From DASUZB01 sp036377075 (GTDB taxonomy: Bacteria > Actinomycetota > CALGFH01), in assembly GCA_036377075.1 (NCBI GenBank), contig DASUZB010000110.1, forward strand, positions 1-24,047: a DNA stretch of 24,047 nt, written 5' to 3'. This document shows, piece after piece, positions 14,639 through 22,717 of the stretch. Below the pieces are notes generated by a model. The model was given only the letters and a program-made list of their open reading frames with translations, was not told the DNA's origin and did no database searches. Numbering within the stretch: the stretch's first letter is position 1; the number at the start of each line of letters is the position of its first letter. The translations under genes and the position numbers were made by a program.

Positions 14639-15784
14639 CTACCAGTCCGCTTGCCAGCAGCTCCAGGGAAGCGGCACCCGTTGGAGCTTGCCGTTTCGGA
14701 GGACGTAGACGGTTGCCGACTGCTGCTGGCCGCCTCCCCCGACGGCGGCGATGATGACGTACCGGCCGCTGCGGTCCACGTCCAGGCCGAAGATCTCGCT
14801 CGTCAGAGCGAGCGGCACGCTGGAGATCACCTGGCCCGTCCTCAGGTCGAAGGTGGCCAGGAGGTTCTCGACCGGACCGGTGTCGCAGCCGCGGCCTGCG
14901 AGCGCCAGCAGGCGCTGGCCGCCGGCGAACCGCGGGGTGGACATCGGGCAGTCGCCGGGCGCTGGGAGGTCGCGGCCCTGGGTCGCCTGGGTGGTGCCGG
15001 CGAGCGGCAGCAGGTGCAGTGACGTCCGCCGGTCGGGCCCCTGCGTCAGGCGGTAGGCGAACTGGGCCGCGTCCGGGCTGAGCTGCAGCTGGTCCACCGT
15101 GGCCCCCTGCGGGATCGTCCAGGTGCGCTGCCGCTGGCTGACCAGGTCCCTCACGGCCAGCTCGGTGTCGCAGGGCGACCGTATCAGGGCCGGAGTCCCG
15201 CCAACAGCCGGGAAGGTGTGGACGAACGCCAGCCAGCGGCCGTCGGCACCGAGGCTGAACTCCCGGACGCCCTCGAGGCCGTCGAAGGCGGGTCGCCGGG
15301 CCCCGCTGGCCAGGTCGAGCTGGGTCCAGCCGGAGTCGCATGCGGTCGAGCTGGTGCTCGGGACCGGGAGGTACATGCTGCGCAGGTCGGGGCCGACCAC
15401 CACGTCGGTGGCCGGCACACCTGGCTGCTCCGAGTGGCGCTCCGAGCCGGGCACGTGGCGGACGGTCATGCCGGTCCTGGCGTCGATGATCACGGTCTGC
15501 ATGTCGGTGCCGTCGCCGACCTGGCCGACGAACGTGCTCGGTGCGGTGGCGGCCGGCGGGCCGATCGACGGCGCCACCGGTGGCGCCGGCCGGCTCTCGC
15601 GCGGCTGGCCGAGCAGCTGCGTGCTCGCGCCCGCCGCCAGCAGGCACGCCAGGACCACCACCACGCCGACCTGGACCTTGCGGCGGCCGCGGCGGCGGAC
15701 CGCCGCGATCGGCGCGGGCCTGGCGGCCGCCTGGCCGACCCCGGCGAGGGCCTGCAGGCGCGAGCGCAGCTCGTCGTCACGCAC
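14639..15784 (-). CDS. Membrane-anchored beta-propeller-like protein, putative partner (anti-sigma) of the ECF sigma factor
   Basis: 381 aa. A short cytoplasmic segment (1-37, RDDELRSRLQALAG and an Arg-rich patch) precedes one transmembrane helix (38-58), a Pro-rich linker (60-80) and a large outside domain. That domain shows repeated strand patterns such as GVREFSLGADGRWLAFVHT, QLQLSPDAAQFAYRL and IFGLDVDRSGRYVIIAAVG, as in TolB/WD-like propellers. It has five Cys (149, 205, 279, 300, 376), three in CD pairs, so disulfides or redox sensing are possible. There is no zinc-binding HxxxCxxC anti-sigma motif. The GTG start lies inside the sigma gene's last codons (8-base overlap), which strongly links the two proteins. 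Calling it an anti-sigma factor is inference from this arrangement. Confidence 0.75.
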   Translation of the reverse strand: MRDDELRSRLQALAGVGQAAARPAPIAAVRRRGRRKVQVGVVVVLACLLAAGASTQLLGQPRESRPAPPVAPSIGPPAATAPSTFVGQVGDGTDMQTVIIDARTGMTVRHVPGSERHSEQPGVPATDVVVGPDLRSMYLPVPSTSSTACDSGWTQLDLASGARRPAFDGLEGVREFSLGADGRWLAFVHTFPAVGGTPALIRSPCDTELAVRDLVSQRQRTWTIPQGATVDQLQLSPDAAQFAYRLTQGPDRRTSLHLLPLAGTTQATQGRDLPAPGDCPMSTPRFAGGQRLLALAGRGCDTGPVENLLATFDLRTGQVISSVPLALTSEIFGLDVDRSGRYVIIAAVGGGGQQQSATVYVLRNGKLQRVPLPWSCWQADW

Positions 15785-16286
15785 TGGTGCTCTCCTGGTC
15801 TGGCTCCTCGGCGCGCAGGTGGCGGGCGAGTGCGGTACGGCCACGCGCGAGCCGGCTCTTCACGGTGCCGGCGGGCAGGCCCAGCTCGGCGCCGACCTGC
15901 TCCACCGCCAGCCCGGTGACGTAGTGCAACACCAGCACCTCCCGCTGCCCCAAGGGGAGCTTCCGGAGGGCACGCACCAGGTCGAGGTGCTCGGCGCCGA
16001 CCGGCGGCAGCGCCGGTGGCGGGCCGAGCCGCAGCAGCGCCCGCAGCTGCCTGGCGTTGCGGCGATGGTGGTCGACGGCTCGGCGGACGGCGACCTTGCG
16101 CACCCAGGCCTCGGGGTCGTGGTAGCCGCGCAGGATCCGCCACCGCAGCAGGGCGCTGGCGAAGGCGTCCTGGACCACGTCCTCGGCCTGCGCCTGGTCG
16201 TGCACGAACGCGAACAGCAACCCGACCAGCCGGGCGTAGCTGGCCGCGAAGAACTCCTCGAAGCTCATGTCGCCGCGCTGGCCCAC
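15777..16286 (-). CDS. ECF RNA polymerase sigma factor (SigE/sigma-70 family)
   Basis: 169 aa. Region 2 is seen at about 9-50 (FEEFFAASYARLVGLLFAFV, then AEDVVQDAFASALLRW, which binds the core and the -10 box). Region 4 is at about 104-160 (LVRALRKLPLGQREVLVLHY, VEQVGAELGLPAGTVKSRLARGR), the helix-turn-helix that reads the -35 box. There is no extra C-terminal domain. GTG 16286 is chosen because GGGAG lies 7 bases upstream; ATG 16268 is an alternative without a good ribosome-binding site. Its last bases overlap the start of the membrane propeller protein gene, so the two form an operon. A GGAACC motif upstream suggests it may direct its own transcription. Confidence 0.92.
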   Translation of the reverse strand: MGQRGDMSFEEFFAASYARLVGLLFAFVHDQAQAEDVVQDAFASALLRWRILRGYHDPEAWVRKVAVRRAVDHHRRNARQLRALLRLGPPPALPPVGAEHLDLVRALRKLPLGQREVLVLHYVTGLAVEQVGAELGLPAGTVKSRLARGRTALARHLRAEEPDQESTSA

Positions 16287-16317
16287 CGGCTGGCTCCCGT
16301 TTCGTCGCTACGCCCCT

Positions 16318-16345
16318 ATCTCGCCACAGGGCGCCCCCGGGTTCC
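16318..16345 (-). promoter_or_regulatory. Candidate autoregulated ECF promoter
   Basis: On the minus strand GGAACC (16340-16345) is followed by 16 bases and CGAGAT (16318-16323), giving a leader of about 25 bases to the sigma start. GGAAC is the common ECF -35 core. The -10 match is weak compared with the usual CGTC or GTT types. Confidence 0.35.
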
Positions 16346-16365
16346 ACCGAGCCAGAGGTTCTGGT

Positions 16366-16371
16366 TACTGT
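16366..16371 (+). promoter_or_regulatory. Candidate -10 element for leaderless DUF885 transcript
   Basis: TACTGT is followed by exactly seven bases and the ATG at 16379, which has no Shine-Dalgarno sequence. TTCCAC at 16342-16347 lies 18 bases upstream as a weak -35; it overlaps the minus-strand GGAACC. Confidence 0.45.
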
Positions 16372-16378
16372 CTCGGCG

Positions 16379-17995
16379 ATGACGGAGATCTATCGTCTCT
16401 GCGCCGACTACGTCGACCAGTTCGCCGTGCTCGATCCGGTCCAGGCGAGCGTGCTCGGAATCGGCGCCGAGTACGGTCCCGCCACCGACTACAGCCCGGA
16501 CGGCCACGCCGCCCGAGCCGACCTCGCTCGTGCGACCCTGGCCGAGCTCGGGCGGCTGCCGGTGACCTCGGAGGCGGACCGGCGGGCCGCCGACCACCTG
16601 CGTGAACGGCTCCAGGCCGAGCAGGCATGGGACGCCAGCGGGGAGCCGCTGCGCCTGCTGCGCGCCGCGGTCGGGGTGGTCTCCCTGCTGCGTGACAGCG
16701 TCGAGCTGTTGCCACGCGGCGACGACGAGCAGTGGCGTGGTGTCGCCGCCCGGCTCGCCGCCGTCCCAGGCATGCTGGCGAGCTGGCGCACCAGCCTGGA
16801 CGCCGGCCTGCAGCGCGGCCTGACGGCCGCGCGGCGCCAGGCGCTGGAGTCGGCGGTGCAGGCCGAGCGCTACGCCGGCGGCACGCACGACCGCCTGGTG
16901 GCCGCCTACGGCGAGGGCCCCCTGGCTGGCAGGCTGGCCGCCGCGGCCGAGGCGGCGCACGCCGGCTATGCCGAGACCGCACGCTACCTGCGCACCGACT
17001 ACGCACCTGGGGCATCCGGGTCGGACGCGGTCGGCGCCGAGCGCTACGCCGTGGCCACCCGGCTTCACCTCGGCGCCGACGTCGACCCCCTGGAAGCCTA
17101 CGAGTGGGGCTGGGAGGAGCTGCACCGGATCGAGGCGGAACTGGCGCACGAGGCCGGCAGGGTCCACCCGGGGGCGGGCGTCGAGGAGGCGACCGCGCTC
17201 CTCGGGCAGACCCAGTACGTGGCCGGTCACGACGCCTACCGTGGATGGCTTCAGGACCGCCACGACCAGGCGATCCAGGAGCTGCACGGCACCCATTTCG
17301 ACATCGCCGCACCGCTCAGGGTCGTCGAGGTCACGCTCGAGCCCGATTCGACGTCCGGGTCGGCGTACTACACGCCCCCGAACGAGGACCTTACGCGCCC
17401 GGGCCGGACCTGGTGGCCCACCGGTGGCCGGGAGCGGTTCGCGACCTGGAAAGAGCTGACCATCGTCTTCCACGAGGCAGTGCCAGGCCACCACCTGGAG
17501 ATCGGCGCCACCAGGGTCGCGGGGGAGCGCCTGTCACGCTTCGCGAGGTTCTCCGACGTTCCCGGGCACCGCGAGGGCTGGGCACTGTACGCCGAGCGGC
17601 TCGCCGACGAGCTGGGCTGGTTCGACGTCCCGGGCAGCCGGCTCGGCATGCTCGCCGACGCCGCGCTGCGCGCCGCCCGCGTGGTGGTCGACATCGGCAT
17701 GCACCTCGACCTGCCCCTGCCCGACGGCTCCAGGTGGACCTTCGAGGCAGCCTGCGAGTTCCTGGGCGAGCGCGGCCGCGCCGAACCGCACCAGGTTCAC
17801 CCCGAGGTGGTCCGCTACCTCGGCTGGCCGGCCCAGGCCATCTCCTACAAGCTCGGCGAGCGGGCCTGGCGTGCCGCCCGCGACGAGGCGCGACGGCGGC
17901 CCGGCTTCGACCTCGAGCGCTGGCACACCGCGGCGCTCGAGCTCGGCCCGATCGGGCTCGACGGCCTGGCGGAAGCGCTGCGCGACTGCTGGTGA
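16379..17995 (+). CDS. DUF885 family metallopeptidase-like protein
   Basis: 538 aa, typical for DUF885 (about 550-600 aa). It is mostly alpha-helical with no signal peptide, so probably cytoplasmic. The family's metal-binding signature is clear: FHEAVPGHH (H365, E366, H371), followed by VPGHREGWALYAERLADELG, in which E399 is a plausible third ligand. SAYYTPPNEDLTRPGRTWWP precedes it, also typical. The C-terminal part includes YLGWPAQAISYKLGERAW, a well-conserved end motif. The family is related to zinc carboxypeptidases of the Taq/M32 type, but most members have no proven substrate. ATG 16379 has no ribosome-binding site and looks leaderless. It is divergent from the ECF sigma gene and convergent with the TauE/SafE permease gene. 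Confidence 0.88.
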   Translation: MTEIYRLCADYVDQFAVLDPVQASVLGIGAEYGPATDYSPDGHAARADLARATLAELGRLPVTSEADRRAADHLRERLQAEQAWDASGEPLRLLRAAVGVVSLLRDSVELLPRGDDEQWRGVAARLAAVPGMLASWRTSLDAGLQRGLTAARRQALESAVQAERYAGGTHDRLVAAYGEGPLAGRLAAAAEAAHAGYAETARYLRTDYAPGASGSDAVGAERYAVATRLHLGADVDPLEAYEWGWEELHRIEAELAHEAGRVHPGAGVEEATALLGQTQYVAGHDAYRGWLQDRHDQAIQELHGTHFDIAAPLRVVEVTLEPDSTSGSAYYTPPNEDLTRPGRTWWPTGGRERFATWKELTIVFHEAVPGHHLEIGATRVAGERLSRFARFSDVPGHREGWALYAERLADELGWFDVPGSRLGMLADAALRAARVVVDIGMHLDLPLPDGSRWTFEAACEFLGERGRAEPHQVHPEVVRYLGWPAQAISYKLGERAWRAARDEARRRPGFDLERWHTAALELGPIGLDGLAEALRDCW

Positions 17996-18031
17996 AGGCC
18001 GACGCCCGCCACGACGGACGCGGGACCGTGC

Positions 18032-19075
18032 TCAGCCGTTCGGGACGGCGGCGACCAGGCGCGGGCGGATGCGGCTGAAGTAGACCAGCGCGGCGACGAA
18101 GCCGACGCCGAGCGGGGCGCCGGCGCCCAGCACGGCGAGGACGGCGCGGCGGTTGGCGTCGATCGCCTTCCAGGCCGCGGTGCTGTGGGCCGCCGCGTCG
18201 AGGACGCCCCAGACGGGCAGCGCGAGCAGCACCACCGCCGCCAGCACCACGGCGAGCCGGTCGGTGGGGAGGTTGAGCAGCTTCAGCCCGGAGGCGAGGA
18301 ACAGCAGCGTCAGGGCCGGCCGGATCACCACCTCCCTGGCGCGCGAGGAGACCCTGGCGCCGAGGTAGACGCCGGGGAGGCTGCCGAGCAGCAGCGACGC
18401 GGTCAGGGCGAGCTTGAAGTCGCCGAACAGCAGGTGGCCGAGCGCGGCGGAGCCGACCAGCGGGATCGCCTGCACCAGGTCGGTGCCGACCAGCTCGCGG
18501 GAGGACAGCATCGGGTAGACGAGCAGCAGCAGCACGATCATCAGCGAGCCGGAGCCGACCGAGGTCATGCCGACCACCAGGCCGCCGACCACGCCGATGA
18601 GGACCGTCGGGAGGGGCCGCAGCCGGAACGGGCGCCGAGCCACCGGCTCCGCCGGCGCGGCGCGAGCGGCACGGCGGGTCGCGCGCCACCGCAGCAGCGC
18701 CCTGGCCGCGATCGAGCCGGCGGCGAGCAGCAGCGCCCAGCCGAGCGCCAGCTTGACGCGCTCCTGCACCACCGCGCCGTCGCCGAGCTGCCTGAGGACC
18801 AGCACGCCGGCGAAGGCGGCGGGCACCGACCCGAGCATCAGCCAGCGGACCAGGGCGAAGTTCACCGTCCCCCGGCGCAGGTGGACGCCACCGCCGACCG
18901 GCTTCATCACCACCGCGGCCACCAGGTCGCTGGACACGGCGGCGAGCGGCTGGACCTTGAACAGCAGCACGAGGATGGGCGTCATGAGCGCGCCGCCGCC
19001 CATGCCGGTCAGCCCGACGGTGAAGCCGACGATCAGCCCCGCGAGCGCGACGTACAGGTCGACGTGCAACGGCAC
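18032..19075 (-). CDS. TauE/SafE family transmembrane permease (sulfite/anion exporter type)
   Basis: 347 aa, with about eight hydrophobic helices arranged as two similar halves. The N-half begins LAGLIVGFTVGLTGMGGGALMTP and the C-half repeats it as LIGVVGGLVVGMTSVGSGSLM, the duplicated glycine-rich motif of TauE/SafE proteins. An Arg-rich cytoplasmic loop (about 130-152) separates the halves. Family members export sulfite, sulfoacetate or other small organic anions; the actual substrate is unknown. GTG at 19075 has AGGATGG directly upstream. The gene ends 36 bases from the convergent DUF885 stop, where I see no good terminator. It is separated from the upstream Gfo/Idh gene by a 13-bp hairpin, so it is likely transcribed separately. 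Confidence 0.88.
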   Translation of the reverse strand: MPLHVDLYVALAGLIVGFTVGLTGMGGGALMTPILVLLFKVQPLAAVSSDLVAAVVMKPVGGGVHLRRGTVNFALVRWLMLGSVPAAFAGVLVLRQLGDGAVVQERVKLALGWALLLAAGSIAARALLRWRATRRAARAAPAEPVARRPFRLRPLPTVLIGVVGGLVVGMTSVGSGSLMIVLLLLVYPMLSSRELVGTDLVQAIPLVGSAALGHLLFGDFKLALTASLLLGSLPGVYLGARVSSRAREVVIRPALTLLFLASGLKLLNLPTDRLAVVLAAVVLLALPVWGVLDAAAHSTAAWKAIDANRRAVLAVLGAGAPLGVGFVAALVYFSRIRPRLVAAVPNG

Positions 19076-19098
19076 CCATCCTGGTCCGGCATGGCGTG

Positions 19099-19129
19099 GT
19101 CCGGGCGGGCCGTTCAGGCCCGCCCGGAC
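19099..19129 (-). terminator. 13-bp terminator hairpin after the first Gfo/Idh gene
   Basis: GTCCGGGCGGGCC and GGCCCGCCCGGAC form a perfect 13-bp stem with a 5-base loop. It lies 48 bases past the stop of the dehydrogenase gene at 19177 and 24 bases before the TauE/SafE start on the same strand. No T-run follows on the minus strand. Confidence 0.7.
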
Positions 19130-19176
19130 ACGTTTACCACGAGTCCACTACTCCCACCAGGATGATGGGAAAGGTG

Positions 19177-20430
19177 CTACCCGCCGGGGATGGCGGTGGG
19201 GTCCCAGGTGCCCTTGGCGACCTGGGGGACGAAGTCGTCCAGGTCGCCGGTGGGGAGCTGGACGGTGCGGCCGGTCTCGGCGGAGCGGTAGGCGGCCATC
19301 AGCAGCTCGGTCACCACCAGGCCGTCGTGGAGGGTCTCGTCCGGCTGGCGGCGGGCGGCGAACGCCTCCGCCATGTGCCGGTCCTCGTGGGCGTAGCCGT
19401 AGCTGAAGGCCTCGTCGGCGAGGACCGGCATCAGGCCGGTCTCGGCGTTCTGCTTCTCCAGCAGGTCCTCGCCCGCCTGCTGGGCGCCCTCGAGGTTGCG
19501 GCCGATGAACAGGTTGGTCTCCGCGCTCTGGGTGTTCCACTCCAGCGAGTACTCCGGGCCCAGCACCTCGCAGGCGATCCGCAGGCCCGGGCCGACGTAG
19601 CTCCACGAGGTGGTGGCCTCGGCGATCGCCTGGCGGCCGTCGGCGGTCTGGTAGGTGACCTGCGCGCGGGCGTAGTCCTCGGCCGGGGTGCGGCGGTAGT
19701 CGACCTCGCCGCCGTAGGTGGCGAGCAGCTCCTCGGCGTAGCGCGGCTGGGTCCACTTGAGCGCGGCGATCTGCGCCGAGACCGCCCTGGGCGTGAGGTA
19801 CTTCGGCTCACCCGGCTTGGTGAGCAGCTTCCTGGTCACCTCGACGGTGTGGCACATCATGTCGCTGAGCACGCCGCCGCCCTGCTGCGTCGGGTCCCAG
19901 AACCAGGCGCGGTGCGGGCCGCCGTGCTCCTCGGCCGCGCGCGCCAGGTAGGGCGCGCCGGCCTGCCGCGCCGCGCGCTCCCAGAGGATCTCCTTGCCGC
20001 GCGCCAACGCCGGCGCGAACACCTGGTTCTCCAGGTAGCCGTGGAGCAGCCCGGCCTGCTCGACCAGCCGCACCACCTCGCGGGCCTCGCGCAGGTTGCG
20101 GGCCAGCGGCTTCTCGCAGGCGAGCCCGACCAGCTCGGCGCGGCCCGCGGTGACCTCGCCGGTGATCGCGCCGACCTGGCCGACGCGCAGGAAGTTGGGG
20201 GAGCAGATCCAGACCGCGTCGACCGCGGCGTCGCGGACCATCTCGGCCGGGTCGGCGTAGACGCGGGGCTCGCCGACGCCGAGGCGGCGCGCCAGGCCGG
20301 CCAGCTCCTCGGCGGTGTCGGCGTTGCGGCTGCAGATCGCGGTGATGTCGGCGCCGCGCACCGACTGCCAGGCCAGGACGTGGAAGCGGGCGACGAAGCC
20401 GCTGCCGACGATGCCGACGCCGAGTGCCAT
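19177..20430 (-). CDS. Gfo/Idh/MocA family NAD(P)-dependent oxidoreductase (A)
   Basis: 417 aa. The N-terminal Rossmann domain has GIVGSGFVARFH (6-17), and the family lysine motif is CEKP (105-108). The C-terminal domain holds HRAWFWDPTQQGGGVLSDMM (173-192) with the D190...H194 pair used in catalysis. The family oxidises sugars, inositols or their derivatives at a hydroxyl carbon with NAD(P). Asp and His positions and EKP are intact, so it should be active. ATG 20430 has GAGGAGG 5 bases upstream. It is divergent from a clear relative at 20531 that shares the AWFWD--Q-GGG motif, and it is near a ribose-type ABC importer, so a sugar- or polyol-catabolic role is likely. The 100-base spacer between the two carries an operator-like sequence. 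Confidence 0.92.
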   Translation of the reverse strand: MALGVGIVGSGFVARFHVLAWQSVRGADITAICSRNADTAEELAGLARRLGVGEPRVYADPAEMVRDAAVDAVWICSPNFLRVGQVGAITGEVTAGRAELVGLACEKPLARNLREAREVVRLVEQAGLLHGYLENQVFAPALARGKEILWERAARQAGAPYLARAAEEHGGPHRAWFWDPTQQGGGVLSDMMCHTVEVTRKLLTKPGEPKYLTPRAVSAQIAALKWTQPRYAEELLATYGGEVDYRRTPAEDYARAQVTYQTADGRQAIAEATTSWSYVGPGLRIACEVLGPEYSLEWNTQSAETNLFIGRNLEGAQQAGEDLLEKQNAETGLMPVLADEAFSYGYAHEDRHMAEAFAARRQPDETLHDGLVVTELLMAAYRSAETGRTVQLPTGDLDDFVPQVAKGTWDPTAIPGG

Positions 20431-20476
20431 GCGAACCTCCTCGTCGAGCCGAGCGGGCCGGTTCCCAAGCCCACCT

Positions 20477-20492
20477 GTCTAGACTATTGTCT
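20477..20492. promoter_or_regulatory. Operator-like palindrome between divergent Gfo/Idh genes
   Basis: GTCTAGACTATTGTCT contains a perfect 8-base palindrome, GTCTAGAC, overlapping a second dyad, AGAC-TATT-GTCT. GTCTAGAC is the core of the sites bound by DasR-type GntR/HutC regulators of sugar genes. It lies midway between the two start codons and could control both genes. No matching regulator gene is inside the window. Confidence 0.45.
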
Positions 20493-20530
20493 TCCTGCAC
20501 CAGGACCATAGCGAGAATTTGGGAGGACAA

Positions 20531-21730
20531 GTGGGCCGTGCGCACCGCGTCGCCATGCTCGGGACCGGCCTCATCGGCGAGTTCTACACGATGACCCTGC
20601 ATGGGCGCCGCGGCCTCGACCGCGTCGCGGTGGCGTACTCCCGCTCCGGCGAGCGGGCGGCGGCGTTCGCGGAACGCTGGGACGTCCCGCACCACACCAC
20701 CGACCTGCGCCAGGCGGTGGAGCACCCCGACGCCGACGTGGTGGTCGTCGGCCTGCCGAACGACCGCCACGAGGAGGCGGTCGCGCTGGCCGCGGCGGCC
20801 GGCAAGCCGGTGCTGTGCACCAAGCCGCTGGCGCGCACCGCCGAGGAGGCCAGGCGCATCCTCGACGAGGTGGAGCGCGCCGGCGTGTTCGCCGGCTACC
20901 TGGAGGACCTCTGCTACACGCCGAAGACGCGCAAGGCGGTCGACGCGGTGCGCGGCGGCGCGGTCGGCGACGTGCTCTGGGTGCGCTCGCGCGAGACCCA
21001 CCCCGGCCCGCACAGCGCCTGGTTCTGGGACGCGCGCCAGGCCGGCGGCGGCGCGATCGTCGACCTGGGCTGCCACTGCATCGAGATCATCCGCGGCTTC
21101 GTCGGCAAGCAGAACCGCCCGGTCGAGGTGATGTGCTGGTCCGACACGCTGGTCCACCCGATCGACGCCGAGGACAACGCGATCGCGCTGGTGCGCTTCG
21201 AGAGCGGCGCGGTCGGCCAGTTCGAGGTGTCGTGGACCTTCCGCGGCGGCATGGACCTGCGCGACGAGGTGGCCGGCAGCGACGGCACGATCTGGCTCAA
21301 CCACTTCCTGCGCACCGGCTTCGAGATGTTCTCCTCCGGCGGCAGCGGCGGCTACGTGGCGGAGAAGGCGGAGACCGAGGCCGGCTGGCTGTTCCCGGTC
21401 GGCGACGAGGTGACCGAGCTGGGCTACGTCGACATGTTCGACGACATGTTCGCCGCGCTCGACGCGGGCCGGGAGCCGGCCGAGACGTTCTACGACGGCT
21501 ACGTGGTCAACGCGGTGATGGACGCCTGCTACCGTTCGGCGTCGTCGCGCCGCTGGGAGCCGGTGGAGCTCGACTGGCGCGGCGGCGTTACCCCGCGGGT
21601 CGCGCGCGCCGCCGCCACCTACGACGGCCACACCGTGATCAAGCGCGAGACCCTCCCCGACGGCCGCGTCAAGCTGATCCTCAAGGACGAGGCCAGCGGC
21701 GACTTCAGCGACAGGGTCGTGTCAGGCTGA
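20531..21730 (+). CDS. Gfo/Idh/MocA family NAD(P)-dependent oxidoreductase (B)
   Basis: 399 aa. The Rossmann motif is LGTGLIGEFY (10-19). The lysine motif is CTKP (96-99) instead of the usual EKP, with the catalytic Lys kept. The C-terminal domain has HSAWFWDARQAGGGAIVDLG (161-180), with D178 and H182 as the catalytic pair, then CIEIIRGFVGK. The tail after residue 350 (WRGGVTPRVARA onward) is longer than in many relatives. GTG 20531 is chosen because GGGAGG lies 4 bases upstream. The shared AWFWD--Q-GGG motif with the divergent gene marks the two as relatives that may act on successive or alternative substrates. Its stop overlaps tail-to-tail with the second permease gene (21722-21730), so the loci are packed together. 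Confidence 0.92.
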   Translation: MGRAHRVAMLGTGLIGEFYTMTLHGRRGLDRVAVAYSRSGERAAAFAERWDVPHHTTDLRQAVEHPDADVVVVGLPNDRHEEAVALAAAAGKPVLCTKPLARTAEEARRILDEVERAGVFAGYLEDLCYTPKTRKAVDAVRGGAVGDVLWVRSRETHPGPHSAWFWDARQAGGGAIVDLGCHCIEIIRGFVGKQNRPVEVMCWSDTLVHPIDAEDNAIALVRFESGAVGQFEVSWTFRGGMDLRDEVAGSDGTIWLNHFLRTGFEMFSSGGSGGYVAEKAETEAGWLFPVGDEVTELGYVDMFDDMFAALDAGREPAETFYDGYVVNAVMDACYRSASSRRWEPVELDWRGGVTPRVARAAATYDGHTVIKRETLPDGRVKLILKDEASGDFSDRVVSG

Positions 21731-22717
21731 GGCGGTGCCGCGGGCGTAGACCCAGGCGAGCGCGAGGATGATGCAGCCGTACAGGACCTGCTTGAGGGCC
21801 TCGTCGACGGTGAGCAGGTTGAGCATGGTGTCGAGCACGGCGAGGATCAGCGCGCCGAGGATGGTGCCGGTGTAGCCGCCGATGCCGCCGAGGATCGAGG
21901 TGCCGCCGATCACCGCCGCGGCCACCGACGGCAGCAGGTAGGAGCCGGCGAGCTGCAGGTCGACCGAGCCGCTGCGCCCGCCGATCAGGATCCCGGCGAC
22001 GGCGGCGAGCACGGCGCAGAGGGTGTAGACGGCGGTCTCGACCTGCCAGACGCGCACCCCGGCGAGGCGGCAGGCGACGCGGTTGTCGCCGACCGCGTAG
22101 ATCATGCGGCCCAGGCCGGTGCGGCGCAGCCCCACCACCAGCGCGCCGCCGAGCAGCAGCCAGACGACCAGGTTCCAGGGGATCGGCCCGACGATGGTGC
22201 CGCCGCCGAGCTTGAGCACCAGGCTCGACATGCGGGTCGCGCCGCCGAGGAAGGTCTGGCTGCCGACGGTCAGCAGCCCGGTGAGGATCCCCGACATGCC
22301 CAGCGTCATGATCAGCGGGTTGACCCGGAAGACCCCGACCGCCAGGCCGTTGACCAGCCCGACGGCGACGCCGACCAGGAGCCCGGCGACGATCGCCAGC
22401 ACCGCCCCGTTCGACGACTGCACCCCGGTGACGTAGGCGGCGGCGGTGGCGGTCATCGCCACCGACAGGTCGATGCCGCCGCTGAGCATGCACAGCGTCT
22501 GGCCGCCGGCCATCAGCGCCAGCGGCGCGGTGACCAGCAGGGTGTTGCGCAGCTGGCTGAGGCTGAGGAAGTGGCGGTCGATCAGGCCGTCCGCGACCAC
22601 CAGCGCGGCCAGCACCCCGATCAGCGCCAGCGTCGAGCGGTCGCCCGCCGCGATCCGGGCGATCAGCCCCGACTCCGGCGTGGCGGCGTCGTCGTCCCTG
22701 ACCACCGTCTGGCTCAT
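21722..22717 (-). CDS. Sugar ABC transporter permease, RbsC type (second permease)
   Basis: 331 aa, with about nine to ten hydrophobic helices. The typical RbsC-type motifs are seen: LALMAGGQTLCMLSGGIDLS (early), VNPLIMTLGMSGILTG, the cytoplasmic loop GRMIYAVGDNRVACRLAGVR (the coupling loop to the ATPase), and SVAAAVIGGTSILGGIGG near the end. It forms the membrane channel of a ribose/inositol/xylose-type importer, probably as a heterodimer with the preceding permease. The ATG at 22717 overlaps the stop of that permease (ATGA), and AGGAGG lies about 10 bases upstream. Its end overlaps the 3' end of Gfo/Idh B. The sugar specificity cannot be read from the sequence. Confidence 0.92.
   Translation of the reverse strand: MSQTVVRDDDAATPESGLIARIAAGDRSTLALIGVLAALVVADGLIDRHFLSLSQLRNTLLVTAPLALMAGGQTLCMLSGGIDLSVAMTATAAAYVTGVQSSNGAVLAIVAGLLVGVAVGLVNGLAVGVFRVNPLIMTLGMSGILTGLLTVGSQTFLGGATRMSSLVLKLGGGTIVGPIPWNLVVWLLLGGALVVGLRRTGLGRMIYAVGDNRVACRLAGVRVWQVETAVYTLCAVLAAVAGILIGGRSGSVDLQLAGSYLLPSVAAAVIGGTSILGGIGGYTGTILGALILAVLDTMLNLLTVDEALKQVLYGCIILALAWVYARGTASA

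Noticed and set aside
18185..19165. Plus-strand frame opposite the TauE/SafE permease gene
   Set aside because: His/Gln/Asp-rich antisense shadow; the minus strand has conserved duplicated membrane motifs.
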